Below, piece after piece: positions 44,623 to 54,938 of a stretch of 64,000 bases of DNA (its first letter is position 1; every line of letters starts with the position of its first letter). The position numbers and the translations under genes were made by a program. The notes under the pieces were generated by a model. That model was not told the DNA's origin. It worked only from the letters and a program-made list of their open reading frames with translations, and ran no database searches. This DNA is from Parabacteroides sp. AM08-6 (GTDB lineage: Bacteria > Bacteroidota > Bacteroidia > Bacteroidales > Tannerellaceae): NCBI RefSeq assembly GCF_003473295.1, contig NZ_QRMP01000015.1:16760-80759 (forward strand), read 5' to 3'.

Positions 44623-45105
44623 ATGATTTTAAGCAAAAAATTATCAGAAGCATTTAATGCACAGGTGAATGCCGAAATGTGGTCGTCAAACCTCTATTTA
44701 TCCATGTCTGTCCATTTCCAGAAACTGGGTCTGAATGGTTTTGCTCACTGGATGCGTAAACAAGCAGAAGAAGAGTTGGAACATGCCCACAAAATGATAG
44801 ATTTCGCCATAGACCGGGGCGGCGATGTTACAATCGGTCAGATAAATGTAGTACCGACCGCATGGGGTAGCGTCCTCGAAGTATTCGAGCATGTTTACAA
44901 ACACGAATGTTACGTTTCCGAACTTATCGACAAAATGGTTGATATTGCAGAAGCTGATAAAGATCATGCATCAAGGGACTTCCTTTTCTGGTTCGTACGT
45001 GAACAGGTAGAAGAAGAATCTACTGCCAAGGAAATCGTTGAGCAACTGAAAAACTACGGCGAATGTCACGTTGGTATTCTGGATCACAGATTGGGTAAAA
45101 GATAA
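44623..45105 (+). CDS. ftnA: Ferritin
   Basis: 160 aa, non-haem bacterial ferritin storing iron in a 24-mer. The ferroxidase ligands are visible: Glu17-region NAEMWSSNLYLSM, the EEELEHAHKM motif (Glu and His), and the helix-D FVREQVEEESTAKEI. It is monocistronic, between Hsp20 and a peroxiredoxin, so the stretch looks like a stress-response neighbourhood. Confidence 0.97.
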   Translation: MILSKKLSEAFNAQVNAEMWSSNLYLSMSVHFQKLGLNGFAHWMRKQAEEELEHAHKMIDFAIDRGGDVTIGQINVVPTAWGSVLEVFEHVYKHECYVSELIDKMVDIAEADKDHASRDFLFWFVREQVEEESTAKEIVEQLKNYGECHVGILDHRLGKR

Positions 45106-45117
45106 AAACACAGAGAT

Positions 45118-45150
45118 AAAAAAAGAGGTGTTATGGCACCTCTTTTTTTT
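45118..45150 (+). terminator. Terminator after ferritin
   Basis: AGAGGTG (45124-45130) pairs with CACCTCT (45137-45143) around a 6-base loop, followed by T8 and preceded by A-rich sequence. Confidence 0.9.
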
Positions 45151-45357
45151 ATCCTTACATAACCGACATACACATTTCTTCATTTGCTACTTGTCTTCCC
45201 CTATACATTGTCAATATACCTATATCCTGTCCTCTATTATGAATAAATCATTTGTTTCCGGATATATTCTCTCAATAAGAAACCGGCAATAAAAATATCT
45301 GTAGAAACAATCAAGCCATAAACGTTGTTATCTCTACAATAAAAACACAATATATTT

Positions 45358-45990
45358 ATGAAAACATTAATAGGTAAAAAAGCGCCGGAATTTCATGCAC
45401 CGGCTGTAATCAATGGGAATCAGATTATAGAGGATTTCTCTTTGGAACAGTATTTAGGTAAAAAGTATGTAGTATTCTTTTTCTATCCGATGGACTTCAC
45501 ATTCGTGTGCCCGACTGAACTTCATGCCTTCCAAGACAAATTAAGTGAATTTGAAAAACGCGACGTGGCTGTTGTCGGCTGTTCTGTCGACTCCGAATAC
45601 TCGCATTTCGCCTGGTTGAGCCAAGACAAAAATAAAGGAGGTATCCAAGGCGTAAAATATCCGATTGTTGCGGACTTTTCCAAAACAATCGCTGAGAACT
45701 ACGGTGTTTTGGCTGCCGACTATCTGACAAACGAAGAAGGAGAAGTGGTTTCAACCGGTGTACCTGTTGCTTATCGCGGCCTGTTCCTGATAGATAAAGA
45801 GGGAAAAATCCGCCATTATGTCATCAATGACTTACCACTGGGACGAAACGTGGAAGAAGCTATCCGCGTAGTAGATGCTTTACAACATTTTGAAGAATTC
45901 GGTGAAGTTTGCCCGGCTAACTGGTCAAAAGGAAAAGATGCGATGAAAGCAACACACGAAGGCGTATCCGGTTATCTGAGTCATCATTAA
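45358..45990 (+). CDS. 2-Cys peroxiredoxin (AhpC/Prx1 type)
   Basis: 210 aa thiol peroxidase. Peroxidatic Cys51 in DFTFVCPTEL and resolving Cys185 in EVCPANW identify a typical 2-Cys enzyme. The C-terminal tail (KATHEGVSGYLSHH) is of the Prx1/robust type. No AhpF reductase is adjacent, so the electron donor is likely thioredoxin or elsewhere in the genome. It is monocistronic; the 252 bases upstream contain no recognised operator. Confidence 0.95.
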   Translation: MKTLIGKKAPEFHAPAVINGNQIIEDFSLEQYLGKKYVVFFFYPMDFTFVCPTELHAFQDKLSEFEKRDVAVVGCSVDSEYSHFAWLSQDKNKGGIQGVKYPIVADFSKTIAENYGVLAADYLTNEEGEVVSTGVPVAYRGLFLIDKEGKIRHYVINDLPLGRNVEEAIRVVDALQHFEEFGEVCPANWSKGKDAMKATHEGVSGYLSHH

Positions 45991-46022
45991 TCATTTGAAT
46001 ACTAATCACATAAGACAACATT

Positions 46023-46088
46023 GCAGTTGACAGTCTATTTGATATATTCTGTTTTAGTCCCTTAAAAAATTTGGAGACTGTCGACTGC
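46023..46088 (+). terminator. Hairpin after the peroxiredoxin gene
   Basis: A 14-bp stem with one G-T pair (GCAGTTGACAGTCT / AGACTGTCGACTGC) around a 38-base loop, followed by TTGTTTC. Terminator-like but with a long loop. Confidence 0.55.
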
Positions 46089-46136
46089 TTGTTTCATATA
46101 ACTTGTTCTATCCGGAGATAATTCTATAAAAAACCT

Positions 46137-46144
46137 TATATTTG
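46137..46144 (+). promoter_or_regulatory. -7 element of the M64 gene
   Basis: TATATTTG, 34 bases before the start codon. No -33 TTG at the standard distance. Confidence 0.5.
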
Positions 46145-46178
46145 CGAGTATTAACAACACATAATAACGCATGCTAAT

Positions 46179-47465
46179 ATGAAAACAAAAATTTCACTCC
46201 TTTTAATCACGTTCTTTTATTGTTGTTCCCTTTTTGCGCAAAATGAATTTGACAAATACTTTGAAAAGAAAAGTCTACGCGTGGATTTCGCATTAAGCGG
46301 TAATGCAGCTTCCCAATCGGCAGCCATTCAGCAATTACGGGAAGAACCGGTCTGGGGTGGCCCTGTAAAGAACTTGATAGATAAATTCAATTACGGCGGA
46401 TATTATGTGAACGTTTACGACAAGGCCAGTAACAAACTCATCTATTCACGTGGTTTCAATACCTTATTTGAAGAATGGCGCAGTACTGAACCGGCTAAGA
46501 CCGAGACACAATCGTGGACAAACAGTACATCCATTCCTTTCCCGAAATCGAAAATTGTACTGGAAATTACGGCACGTGACAAAGCGGATATGCAATTTCA
46601 TCCTTTACTGACAACAGATGTGGACCCGGCAAGTATTTTTATTGACAGGGGAAAACTAAAGAGCAATACAGTTTTTCAAATACAAAACAACGGAAACTCT
46701 TCAGAAAAAGTCGATTTGGTATTTATAGCCGAAGGGTATACTGCTACCGAACAGGAAAAATTTGTAGCCGATGCCAAACGTTTTACAGAGGCTTTGTTCG
46801 CCACGCCGCCTTATACAGACCATCGCAATGATTTTAATGTATGGGCTGTAGAACTGGCATCCGAAGAATCAGGCACAGATATTTCGGGGAAAGGCATTTT
46901 CAAAAATACGGCTCTGAACACCGGCTATTATACATTCGGTGTAGATCGTTATTTAACCACACAAGATATGAAATCCATCCGCGATGCAGTTTGGAATGTA
47001 CCTTGCGATGCCATCTTCCTGCTTATTAATACTGATACTTACGGTGGAGGAGGCATGTACAATTTCTACGCATGCGGAACAGCTGATAACCCGCGGACTC
47101 CAGTTGTATTTACCCACGAGTTCGGGCATAGTTTCGCAGGTTTAGCTGATGAATACTTTTCGTCCGAAGTAGCTTATCAGGACTTCTACAACTTGAAGTA
47201 TGAACCATGGGAGCCGAACATCACAACTTTAGTAGATTTCGACAGCAAATGGAAAGACCTGTTACCAGCCGGGACCCCCATTCCTACACAACCGGACGAT
47301 GCACACAAGGAAAAAATCGGCGTATTCGAAGGAGGCGGTTATATCTCGAAAGGCATTTACCGCCCCATGGACCATTGTATGATGCGTGATTACGCTCCGT
47401 TTTGTCCGGCATGCAGCCGTGCAATCGTCCGGATGATTCAGTATTTGACCGATAAGGATTATTAA
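46179..47465 (+). CDS. M64 family metallopeptidase (IgA-peptidase type), secreted
   Basis: 428 aa with a signal peptide (about 1-20, cleavage near LFAQ). An N-terminal beta-sandwich domain (M64_N type, about 25-140) precedes the catalytic domain. The zinc motif HEFGHSFAGLADEY has ligands His313 and His317 and catalytic Glu314, with Asp324 downstream. The family prototype cleaves human IgA; the substrate here is not known, and many Bacteroidales homologues are simply called IgA peptidase M64. Monocistronic. Confidence 0.93.
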   Translation: MKTKISLLLITFFYCCSLFAQNEFDKYFEKKSLRVDFALSGNAASQSAAIQQLREEPVWGGPVKNLIDKFNYGGYYVNVYDKASNKLIYSRGFNTLFEEWRSTEPAKTETQSWTNSTSIPFPKSKIVLEITARDKADMQFHPLLTTDVDPASIFIDRGKLKSNTVFQIQNNGNSSEKVDLVFIAEGYTATEQEKFVADAKRFTEALFATPPYTDHRNDFNVWAVELASEESGTDISGKGIFKNTALNTGYYTFGVDRYLTTQDMKSIRDAVWNVPCDAIFLLINTDTYGGGGMYNFYACGTADNPRTPVVFTHEFGHSFAGLADEYFSSEVAYQDFYNLKYEPWEPNITTLVDFDSKWKDLLPAGTPIPTQPDDAHKEKIGVFEGGGYISKGIYRPMDHCMMRDYAPFCPACSRAIVRMIQYLTDKDY

Positions 47466-47556
47466 GGCAGCAATATTCCTGTTAAGTTTATTACAAAGAG
47501 AATATTTCATTCATCTTTGTCTTTTCTTTCTATGGAATATGGCCAGACTTTTGTAA

Positions 47557-48264
47557 TCAATGCATCGGAACTTCCATCAAAAGGACTGTTGAGTTTTTCA
47601 GTACTTCAATCGTCAGACTGTCGGTTTCCCAAAATCCTGCACCGTCACGTTTGGAAAGAACGGTATTGTTTATTTCGACTTCCCCTTCTATAACAAAGAG
47701 GTAAACACCATTTTCTTTACTATGCAACTTATATTCCTTCACAATTCCGGCATCTAATGTTCCCATTGAAAACCAGGCATCCTGGTTAATTGAAGCAGGA
47801 GCATCACCATTTGGCGAAAGTATCAATCCTAACTCGTTTTTCTTCTGGGTAGAACGGATATCATAACTTCTATAATGAGGTTTCGTATTTTCCTCACGCG
47901 GGAATACCCATATTTGAAGAAATTCCAGCTGTTGTTCGGGACTATCATTGAACTCACTATGTAAAATACCGGTTCCGGCACTCATAACCTGAATGTCTCC
48001 CGGAGTAATCACTTCGCTATTCTGTATACTGTCGCCATGACGCAGATAACCTCTCAATGGTATGGATATTACTTCCATGTTTTTATGTGGATGCGTATCG
48101 AAGCCTTCGCTTGGTGCTACAGTATCGTCATTCAACACACGAAGCATACCAAAATGTACCCTTTTAGGGTTATAATAATTAGCAAAACTAAATGTATGAT
48201 AAGTCTTCAGCCAGCCATGATTTGCATATCCCCGAGAGTTGGCCTTATCTAATACCATTTTCAT
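47557..48264 (-). CDS. Pirin-family protein (YhhW-like)
   Basis: 235 aa bicupin. The N-terminal cupin carries the metal-binding residues in GFDTHPHKNMEVISIPL and the matching GTGILHSEFN. Members bind iron and some oxidise quercetin. The C-terminal cupin is present but lacks the metal ligands. It is convergent with the M64 gene and divergent from guaB. Physiological role unknown. Confidence 0.93.
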   Translation of the reverse strand: MKMVLDKANSRGYANHGWLKTYHTFSFANYYNPKRVHFGMLRVLNDDTVAPSEGFDTHPHKNMEVISIPLRGYLRHGDSIQNSEVITPGDIQVMSAGTGILHSEFNDSPEQQLEFLQIWVFPREENTKPHYRSYDIRSTQKKNELGLILSPNGDAPASINQDAWFSMGTLDAGIVKEYKLHSKENGVYLFVIEGEVEINNTVLSKRDGAGFWETDSLTIEVLKNSTVLLMEVPMH

Positions 48265-48371
48265 ATAAATTCCTCCTTTAATTAATTCTGTCTATATAAC
48301 ATATTTGACAATAGAAAAGTTTTGTATAAAAAATATAGGCGATACCTTACTATAAATACAAGAGATTTGAG

Positions 48372-48379
48372 TATCTTTG
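48372..48379 (+). promoter_or_regulatory. -7 element of guaB
   Basis: TATCTTTG matches TAnnTTTG, 35 bases before the start codon. Confidence 0.5.
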
Positions 48380-48414
48380 TACCCCAATAAATTCATCCAG
48401 TAAATATAATTCAT

Positions 48415-49908
48415 ATGGCAATTTACTTAAACGATGTATCAAGAACCTTTGGTGAATACTTACTTATTCCCGGTTTAACCACCAAGCAATGTGTGCCGAC
48501 CAATGTGTCATTAAAAACCCCTCTTGTCAAGCATAAAGCTGGCGAAAAATCTGCAATCGAGCTGAATATTCCTTTTGTTTCAGCCATAATGCAATCCGTA
48601 TCCGGTCCGGAATTGGCGATTGAGTTGGCTCGCAACGGAGGATTATCATTTATCTTCGGTTCACAAGCTATCGCCAGTCAAGCAGAAATGGTAAGAAGAG
48701 TAAAAAAATTCAAAGCTGGTTTTGTTATCAGCGATTCCAATCTTACCCCGGAGAATACATTAGCTGACGTGATTGCTTTGGTCCAGAAAACAGAACATTC
48801 TACAATTGGAGTAACGGACGATGGTACGCCTAACGGTAAATTGCTCGGTCTGGTCACCAGTCGCGATTACCGGGCTGAAAAAGATGCGCCGGAGAAGAAG
48901 GTAAAAGAATTTATGACCCCATTCTCTAAGTTAATTGTAGGAGAACTGGGAATGACATTAAGTGAAGCGAACCAGATTATCTGGGATCACAAACTGAACA
49001 CTTTGCCTATTATTGATAAAGAGCAGAAATTGCAATATTTCGTATTCCGTAAAGACTATGACAGCCACCGTGATAACCCCAAAGAATTATCGGGCGGAGA
49101 CAAAAAACTATTAGTCGGTGCCGGTATCAATACCCGCGATTACAAAGAACGAGTTCCGGCCTTGGTAGAAGCTGGTGTCGACGTTTTATGCATTGACTCT
49201 TCGGATGGTTATTCGGAATGGCAGCAGGAAACATTGCAATGGATAAAAAAAGAATACGGAAACAAAGTACTGGTCGGTGCCGGAAACGTAGTAGACCAGG
49301 ACGGTTTCAACTATTTGGTTGAAGCAGGAGCCGACTTTATCAAAGTAGGTATCGGAGGCGGTTCAATCTGTATTACCCGTGAACAAAAAGGTATCGGACG
49401 AGGACAAGCTACTGCATTGATTGATGTAGCACAAGCTCGTGACGAATATTTCAAAAAACACGGTGTTTATGTTCCCATTTGCAGTGACGGTGGATTGGTA
49501 CACGATTACCACATGGTTCTTGCCTTAGCTATGGGTGCAGACTTCCTGATGATGGGACGCTACTTTGCCCGTTTCGATGAGTCTCCGACGAAAAAGATGA
49601 AGATTGGTAATAATTTCGTCAAAGAATATTGGGGAGAAGGTTCCAACCGCGCTAAAAACTGGCAACGTTACGATATGGGTGGAAACGAGTCGTTGAAATT
49701 TGAAGAAGGCGTAGACAGCTATGTTCCGTATGCCGGCAAGATGAAAGACAACCTCAATGTAACGATAGGAAAGATGGTTGCAACCATGTGTAGTTGCGGG
49801 GCCATCACCATTCCTGACTTGCAAAAGAATTCTAAAATCACTTTGGTTTCCTCTACCAGTATTGTAGAAGGTGGTGCACACGATGTTATTTTAAAAGAAC
49901 AGAATTAA
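48415..49908 (+). CDS. guaB: IMP dehydrogenase
   Basis: 497 aa. It oxidises IMP to XMP, the first step to GMP. The barrel is interrupted by two CBS domains (about 100-215), which in this family respond to nucleotides. The catalytic Cys319 lies in [13 protein letters not shown]; this differs from the common GPGSICTTR and marks the subclass found in Bacteroidota and some Clostridia. The active-site flap ([21 protein letters not shown]) is intact. A strong terminator follows. Monocistronic. Confidence 0.95.
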   Translation: MAIYLNDVSRTFGEYLLIPGLTTKQCVPTNVSLKTPLVKHKAGEKSAIELNIPFVSAIMQSVSGPELAIELARNGGLSFIFGSQAIASQAEMVRRVKKFKAGFVISDSNLTPENTLADVIALVQKTEHSTIGVTDDGTPNGKLLGLVTSRDYRAEKDAPEKKVKEFMTPFSKLIVGELGMTLSEANQIIWDHKLNTLPIIDKEQKLQYFVFRKDYDSHRDNPKELSGGDKKLLVGAGINTRDYKERVPALVEAGVDVLCIDSSDGYSEWQQETLQWIKKEYGNKVLVGAGNVVDQDGFNYLVEAGADFIKVGIGGGSICITREQKGIGRGQATALIDVAQARDEYFKKHGVYVPICSDGGLVHDYHMVLALAMGADFLMMGRYFARFDESPTKKMKIGNNFVKEYWGEGSNRAKNWQRYDMGGNESLKFEEGVDSYVPYAGKMKDNLNVTIGKMVATMCSCGAITIPDLQKNSKITLVSSTSIVEGGAHDVILKEQN

Positions 49909-49931
49909 TCCCGGTGCCATACGATAAAAAA

Positions 49932-49958
49932 AGAGCATCCTGAGTGTCAGGATGCTCT
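49932..49958. terminator. Bidirectional terminator after guaB
   Basis: Perfect 12-bp stem AGAGCATCCTGA / TCAGGATGCTCT with a GTG loop, A7 on the left and T6 on the right; shared with the convergent DUF5715 gene. Confidence 0.95.
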
Positions 49959-49975
49959 TTTTTATTGTTTTAAAA

Positions 49976-50641
49976 CTAACTGTTTTTGCGGACTGTAATA
50001 TGAAAACATCCTTGTTTCCGTTCATGCTTGATATAGCAACGTTTCTCCCTATGCAAATCACGAAGGACAGAAGCTAGTACCATTTTCAAACGCTCATTGT
50101 CAATATTTAAGGTGTCAGCCTCATCTATTTTAGTATAGCGAACCCAGGATACATCAAAAGTAGTACCGTAACGATGGGCGGAATTTTGCGAAGAGTTTGT
50201 ATTCCTTTTTTTCAGATTCTTGACATCATCTACTGTACGGGTAACACTGGTCACTTTAATCTTATAGAGGGAAGCATTCAAATTGCGAAGCGAATCCTGA
50301 AAATTTCGACCGATATCCTCAAGAAGTTCGGCTGCTGTCGGTATCAGATAAGGAATAGAATGCTTCAATTCCTCAACCTCATAATATTCGTTTGTCTTGA
50401 TTTCCTCCATTTGCTTTTTAGATTTCTCAGCATCTTCACGGGTAGCGGCCGGTTTGATACCAATACGTTGGGCCTCGGCTAAGTGAGTATCGTTCAAATC
50501 ATTGAAGTCACGGTTATAACTTCCGTTATACCAAATGCGTTTTAGTTCTCCACGTTTTTCTTTCTTACCACAAGATGCAAATGAGGCTGCTACTGTAAGG
50601 GTGAGAAGCAATAGCAGAATACTAAGTGTTGTTTTTTTCAT
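49976..50641 (-). CDS. DUF5715 lipoprotein (M15 peptidase-like)
   Basis: 221 aa; lipobox SFASC with Cys24. The C-terminal half has SAHRYGTTFDVSW, which resembles the His/Asp zinc-binding region of M15 D,D-carboxypeptidases (SxHxxGxAxD), and later IKHERKQGCFHITV with a possible third His. A role in peptidoglycan trimming is inferred. It is divergent from the phoH operon. Confidence 0.8.
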   Translation of the reverse strand: MKKTTLSILLLLLTLTVAASFASCGKKEKRGELKRIWYNGSYNRDFNDLNDTHLAEAQRIGIKPAATREDAEKSKKQMEEIKTNEYYEVEELKHSIPYLIPTAAELLEDIGRNFQDSLRNLNASLYKIKVTSVTRTVDDVKNLKKRNTNSSQNSAHRYGTTFDVSWVRYTKIDEADTLNIDNERLKMVLASVLRDLHREKRCYIKHERKQGCFHITVRKNS

Positions 50642-50809
50642 TATTTTACCTTTTGGCAGACAAAAGTAACAAAAAATCTTATTTCAAAAACTCTTATCCG
50701 TGAAAAAGAATAATACACATTTAAACTTTCAAATATGTAAATGTTTAAATAATCACTCTCACCATAAAATAAAAATCCCTACAATATACTTACGCATGAA
50801 GAATATTAC

Positions 50810-50817
50810 TAATTTTG
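50810..50817 (+). promoter_or_regulatory. -7 element of the phoH-purC operon
   Basis: TAATTTTG matches TAnnTTTG, 58 bases before the phoH start. Confidence 0.4.
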
Positions 50818-50875
50818 TCTGCCTGAATATGGACAGATGGGTTTTGTCCGGCAGCTCCAAACTAAAACAAATTGA

Positions 50876-51859
50876 ATGATTGAACGAATTTATATTCTTG
50901 AGAGCGTAGATCCTGTGATATTCTACGGCGTAAACAATGTCAATATGCAACTTATCAAGACATTGTTCCCTAAATTACGCATTGTAGCACGTGGAAATGT
51001 GATGAAAGTAATTGGAGACGAAGACGAATCCGAGCTCTTTCTCAAGAAAATTCGCGAAGTGGAAAAATACTGCGAAGAGTTTAACTCGTTGAGCGAAGAC
51101 GTTATCCTCGACATCATAAAAGGAAAGGCACCTGCCGTTGTAAAACAGGAAAACCTGATAATACACGGGATGAACGGTAAGCCGATTGTTGCTCGCACGG
51201 AAAATCAACAACGACTGGTAAAAGCTTTTGATGAAAACGACCTTGTTTTCGCAACAGGTCCGGCAGGAACGGGTAAAACATTCGTAGCCATAGCATTAGC
51301 CGTAAAAGCACTGAAAAATAAAGAAATACGCAAAATCATCCTGAGCCGTCCGGCAGTTGAAGCCGGTGAAAAACTCGGTTTCCTACCGGGAGAGATGAAG
51401 GATAAACTTGACCCGTATTTGCAACCATTGTATGATGCTTTGCAGGATATGATTCCCGGAGCTAAGCTCAAAGAATATATGGAAAACAATGTCATACAGA
51501 TTGCTCCTCTCGCTTTCATGCGTGGCCGTACGCTGAATGATGCTGTTATTATTCTGGACGAGGCACAGAACACAACGACCCACCAAATCAAAATGTTCCT
51601 GACGCGTCTGGGAATGAATGCAAAAATGATTATCACCGGCGACGTCACCCAAATAGACCTTCCGCCTTCTGCTACATCCGGCCTTGTACAGGCCATGCAC
51701 ATATTAAAAGGTGTAAAAGGTATCGGTAAAGTGGAATTTGACAAAAAAGATATAGTGCGCCACAAATTGGTACAACGCATCGTAGAGGCCTACGACAAGT
51801 TCGATAATAAAAAGAAACAGGAATCTTTAGAAAACAATCAAAAAATAACAAGGTTATGA
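50876..51859 (+). CDS. PhoH-family ATPase
   Basis: 327 aa (PhoH/YbeZ type). A short N-terminal KH-like segment (about 1-90) precedes the ATPase domain, with Walker A GPAGTGKT at residues 128-135 and Walker [12 protein letters not shown]. YbeZ-type proteins work with the RNase YbeY in rRNA maturation. ybeY is not adjacent here. The stop overlaps the purC start by four bases. Confidence 0.95.
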   Translation: MIERIYILESVDPVIFYGVNNVNMQLIKTLFPKLRIVARGNVMKVIGDEDESELFLKKIREVEKYCEEFNSLSEDVILDIIKGKAPAVVKQENLIIHGMNGKPIVARTENQQRLVKAFDENDLVFATGPAGTGKTFVAIALAVKALKNKEIRKIILSRPAVEAGEKLGFLPGEMKDKLDPYLQPLYDALQDMIPGAKLKEYMENNVIQIAPLAFMRGRTLNDAVIILDEAQNTTTHQIKMFLTRLGMNAKMIITGDVTQIDLPPSATSGLVQAMHILKGVKGIGKVEFDKKDIVRHKLVQRIVEAYDKFDNKKKQESLENNQKITRL

Positions 51860-52806
51860 AGAAGGCATTAGTTAGAACAGACTTCAATTTTCCAGGGCAA
51901 AAAAGTGTCTATCACGGTAAAGTCCGCGACGTTTATAGCATCAATGATGATGTTTTGATAATGGTTGCAACCGATCGCATCTCTGCATTCGATGTAGTCC
52001 TGCCAGAAGGTATTCCCTACAAAGGACAGATGTTAAACCAGATTGCAGCCAAATTCCTGGATGCGACTACCGACATTTGTCCGAACTGGAAATTGGCATC
52101 ACCCGATCCTATGGTAACTGTGGGCATACGTTGCGAAGGTTTCCCCGTGGAAATGATTGTACGCGGTTATCTTTGTGGAAGCGCATGGCGTGCCTACAAA
52201 AGTGGCGTTCGTGAAATATGCGGCATCAAATTGCCCGAAGGCATGCGGGAAAATCAGCGTTTCCCCGAACCTATTGTCACACCGACTACAAAAGCAGAAA
52301 TCGGCGAACACGACCAAGATATTTCTAAAGAAGAAATTCTGGCTCAAGGCTTAGCTACTCCCGAAGAATACGCTTTGTTGGAAAAATACACAATGGAATT
52401 GTTCAAACGTGGTACTGAAATCGCCGAAAAACGCGGATTAATCTTGGTGGATACTAAATATGAATTCGGTAAGCACGATGGAAAAATCTATTTGATGGAC
52501 GAAATCCATACCCCTGACTCATCCCGCTATTTCTACAAAGAAGGTTATGAAGACCGCTTTGAAAAAGGAGAACCGCAGAAACAGCTTTCCAAAGAATTCG
52601 TTCGCGAATGGCTGATGGCAAACGGCTTCCAAGGAAAAGCCGGGCAGAAAGTTCCGGAAATGACTCCGGAAATCGTGGAAGGTATCAGCAACCGTTACAT
52701 TGAACTGTTCGAACATATCACCGGCGAAACCTTTGTAAAAGGTGATACCGACAACTTATTATCACGTATCGAAAAGAACGTAACTGATTATCTGAACAAC
52801 AAATAA
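51856..52806 (+). CDS. purC: SAICAR synthetase
   Basis: 316 aa phosphoribosylaminoimidazole-succinocarboxamide synthase, which joins aspartate to CAIR in purine synthesis. The N-terminal [11 protein letters not shown] and [41 protein letters not shown] and [11 protein letters not shown] motifs are intact. It is longer than the 237-aa E. coli enzyme, as is usual for this phylum. It is co-transcribed with phoH and menG. Confidence 0.97.
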   Translation: MKKALVRTDFNFPGQKSVYHGKVRDVYSINDDVLIMVATDRISAFDVVLPEGIPYKGQMLNQIAAKFLDATTDICPNWKLASPDPMVTVGIRCEGFPVEMIVRGYLCGSAWRAYKSGVREICGIKLPEGMRENQRFPEPIVTPTTKAEIGEHDQDISKEEILAQGLATPEEYALLEKYTMELFKRGTEIAEKRGLILVDTKYEFGKHDGKIYLMDEIHTPDSSRYFYKEGYEDRFEKGEPQKQLSKEFVREWLMANGFQGKAGQKVPEMTPEIVEGISNRYIELFEHITGETFVKGDTDNLLSRIEKNVTDYLNNK

Positions 52807-52812
52807 TCAGCG

Positions 52813-53553
52813 ATGAAGTACGGTTCGGAGCAAATACTTCCATACAATAACGAGGAGCAAAAAGGAGCACAGGTAAAGCGCATGTTTGATAACATCGCTA
52901 GCACATACGACCAACTGAACCATACGCTCTCGCTTGGAATCGATAAAAGATGGCGCAGGAAAGGCATTGCTTTCCTGCAGCCTTTCTCTCCCCGTTCGAT
53001 TCTGGATATTGCTACCGGTACCGGAGATTTGGCTATCTCGATGTACCGCATACTGAAAGCCAATCATATCGTCGGTGCCGATATTTCGGAAGGAATGATG
53101 GAGGTAGGACGACAAAAAGTGGCTAAGGCTGGTTTATCGGAACATATATCATTCGAATATCAGGACTGCACCGAATTGACATATGCAGATAATTCGTTTG
53201 ATGCAATTACTGCAGCTTTCGGAGTCCGGAATTTTGAAGATATTGAAAAAGGCATAGCTGAAATGTTCCGGGTACTTAAGCCAGGAGGACATCTGATGAT
53301 ACTGGAACTTTCCACCCCGGAACATTTTCCGATGAAACAATTGTATCATATCTATTCAAAAATGGTTATTCCGAACATCGGGCGACTCTTTTCAAAAGAG
53401 AAAACAGCATATAGTTATCTGCCGGCATCTATAAAAGTCGTTCCTCAAGGAAAGGTGATGACTGAATTACTCACTCGCCAGGGTTTTAGCGAGGCATGTT
53501 CACATACCTTTACCTTCGGAATTTGTTCATTATACACAGCAACTAAAGAATAA
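52813..53553 (+). CDS. menG: Demethylmenaquinone methyltransferase
   Basis: 246 aa SAM-dependent methyltransferase of the UbiE/MenG family, the last step of menaquinone synthesis. SAM-binding motif [15 protein letters not shown] and family motifs [12 protein letters not shown] and [15 protein letters not shown] are visible. An anaerobe of this phylum makes menaquinone, so MenG is preferred over UbiE. It starts 6 bases after purC. Confidence 0.96.
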   Translation: MKYGSEQILPYNNEEQKGAQVKRMFDNIASTYDQLNHTLSLGIDKRWRRKGIAFLQPFSPRSILDIATGTGDLAISMYRILKANHIVGADISEGMMEVGRQKVAKAGLSEHISFEYQDCTELTYADNSFDAITAAFGVRNFEDIEKGIAEMFRVLKPGGHLMILELSTPEHFPMKQLYHIYSKMVIPNIGRLFSKEKTAYSYLPASIKVVPQGKVMTELLTRQGFSEACSHTFTFGICSLYTATKE

Positions 53554-53569
53554 ATAAAACTATAAGGCC

Positions 53570-54313
53570 ATGCAAAAATATGGGTTAATAGGATATCCAC
53601 TCGGACATTCTTTTTCAAAAACATATTTCAATCAGAAATTTGAAGCTGAGAAAATTGATGCAAAATATTTGAACTTTGAGATTCCCAATATCAAGGAAAT
53701 AAAAACCGTATTAAGAGAAAATCCGGAATTAAAGGGACTGAATGTCACCATACCCTATAAAGAACAAGTCATTTCTTATTTGGATGAGCTAGACGAAGAT
53801 GCCCGTCTAATCGGTGCCGTAAACGTCATTAAATTCACTAAAGGTCTTTTCGGCAAACTCAAACTGAAAGGATACAATTCCGATATTATCGGCTTCAAGC
53901 AGTCTATTGAACCTTTATTAAAAGAAACACACCGCAAAGCATTGATTTTAGGGACAGGGGGAGCTTCGAAGGCTGTATTCCAGGGACTAAAGCAATTAGG
54001 TGTAGGCTCTACTTTAGTTTCTCGCAAACCAAAAGAATTTTGTATCACGTACGAAGAGATTACTCCTAAGACTATGGAGCAATATACCGTTATCATCAAT
54101 ACAACCCCACTTGGAATGTTTCCGAATGTCAACGAATGTCCCAATATTCCTTACGACCTGCTGACTCCCAATCATTTGCTATATGATCTTCTGTATAATC
54201 CGGATGAAACACTTTTCATGAAGAAAGGAAAAGAAAAAGGAGCTGTTGTAAAAAACGGGCTTGAGATGTTGCTTTTGCAAGCATTTGCCGCTTGGGAAAT
54301 CTGGCAAAGATAA
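53570..54313 (+). CDS. aroE: Shikimate dehydrogenase
   Basis: 247 aa, shikimate pathway step reducing 3-dehydroshikimate. GYPLGHSFS binds shikimate; the catalytic Lys is in NVTIPYKEQ, and the NADP site reads LILGTGGASKAV. It is slightly shorter than the E. coli enzyme (272 aa) but complete. It starts 16 bases after menG and ends the operon, 4 bases from the convergent PPTase gene. Confidence 0.96.
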   Translation: MQKYGLIGYPLGHSFSKTYFNQKFEAEKIDAKYLNFEIPNIKEIKTVLRENPELKGLNVTIPYKEQVISYLDELDEDARLIGAVNVIKFTKGLFGKLKLKGYNSDIIGFKQSIEPLLKETHRKALILGTGGASKAVFQGLKQLGVGSTLVSRKPKEFCITYEEITPKTMEQYTVIINTTPLGMFPNVNECPNIPYDLLTPNHLLYDLLYNPDETLFMKKGKEKGAVVKNGLEMLLLQAFAAWEIWQR

Positions 54314-54317
54314 ACTA

Positions 54318-54938
54318 TCACTGACTCCAGGTTAACACAAACTCCGGAAAAACCCGAAAATAGAGATGGTATTGCTGCGGATGTTCCGAACGTGTTTCAT
54401 TGACAGTAAAACTTCCGCTCTCTGCATATTGAAACGGGCAGACATGTAGATGCCGGCAAAAGTCGACTTCTTCCTGCCCTATCATTTTAAACAAAGTTTC
54501 TTTTGCACACCAGTGCAACAATAGATGCTCCGCTTCATGTTCCTTATCAAGACAGGCTTCCTCTTCCGGACTCATAAAGCGACTGCGAACCTTCAAAACT
54601 CGATTAGAGCGATATTCAATGTCGACACCGGCTACAGGATGTTCCTGCAATAGAACCGCAGCATATCCTTTCGTATGGGAAATACTAATATGCAAAGATT
54701 GACCCGGCAAATAAGGAGCTCCGGAAAGTCTATAGGATATTCGGGAAAAGCCGCCGAACATTTCTTGAAAAAGCTTACGGCTTGCCAGCCATTCCTGCCG
54801 ACGATTTTCAGACCGGAGATTTTCAAGTTCCGGAAGATATTCCTCCCCACACTCCAAAAGAGCAAACAGTTCATCCGAAGATTCTTCAATCTTCCAAACC
54901 CCCAACCTGGGAACTGTATATTTAATTAATAATGGCAT
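54318..54938 (-). CDS. 4'-phosphopantetheinyl transferase superfamily protein
   Basis: 206 aa, Sfp-type enzyme that loads phosphopantetheine on carrier proteins. The magnesium-binding motifs are present: AGVDIEYRSNR (Asp/Glu) and HWCAKETLFKMIG (Glu/Lys). Its start overlaps the gldD stop by one base (TAATG). This gene order after gldE-gldD is common in Bacteroidota. The carrier protein target is not indicated. Confidence 0.93.
   Translation of the reverse strand: MPLLIKYTVPRLGVWKIEESSDELFALLECGEEYLPELENLRSENRRQEWLASRKLFQEMFGGFSRISYRLSGAPYLPGQSLHISISHTKGYAAVLLQEHPVAGVDIEYRSNRVLKVRSRFMSPEEEACLDKEHEAEHLLLHWCAKETLFKMIGQEEVDFCRHLHVCPFQYAESGSFTVNETRSEHPQQYHLYFRVFPEFVLTWSQ

Noticed and set aside
45071..45292. 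Plus-strand open frame overlapping the ferritin end
   Set aside because: Crosses the ferritin terminator; composition does not look coding.
48415..49908. Considered that guaB might be a diverged non-IMPDH paralogue because its Cys loop lacks the usual GPGSICTTR
   Set aside because: CBS domains, catalytic Cys and flap are all in place, and the GGGSICITR variant is known for this subclass.
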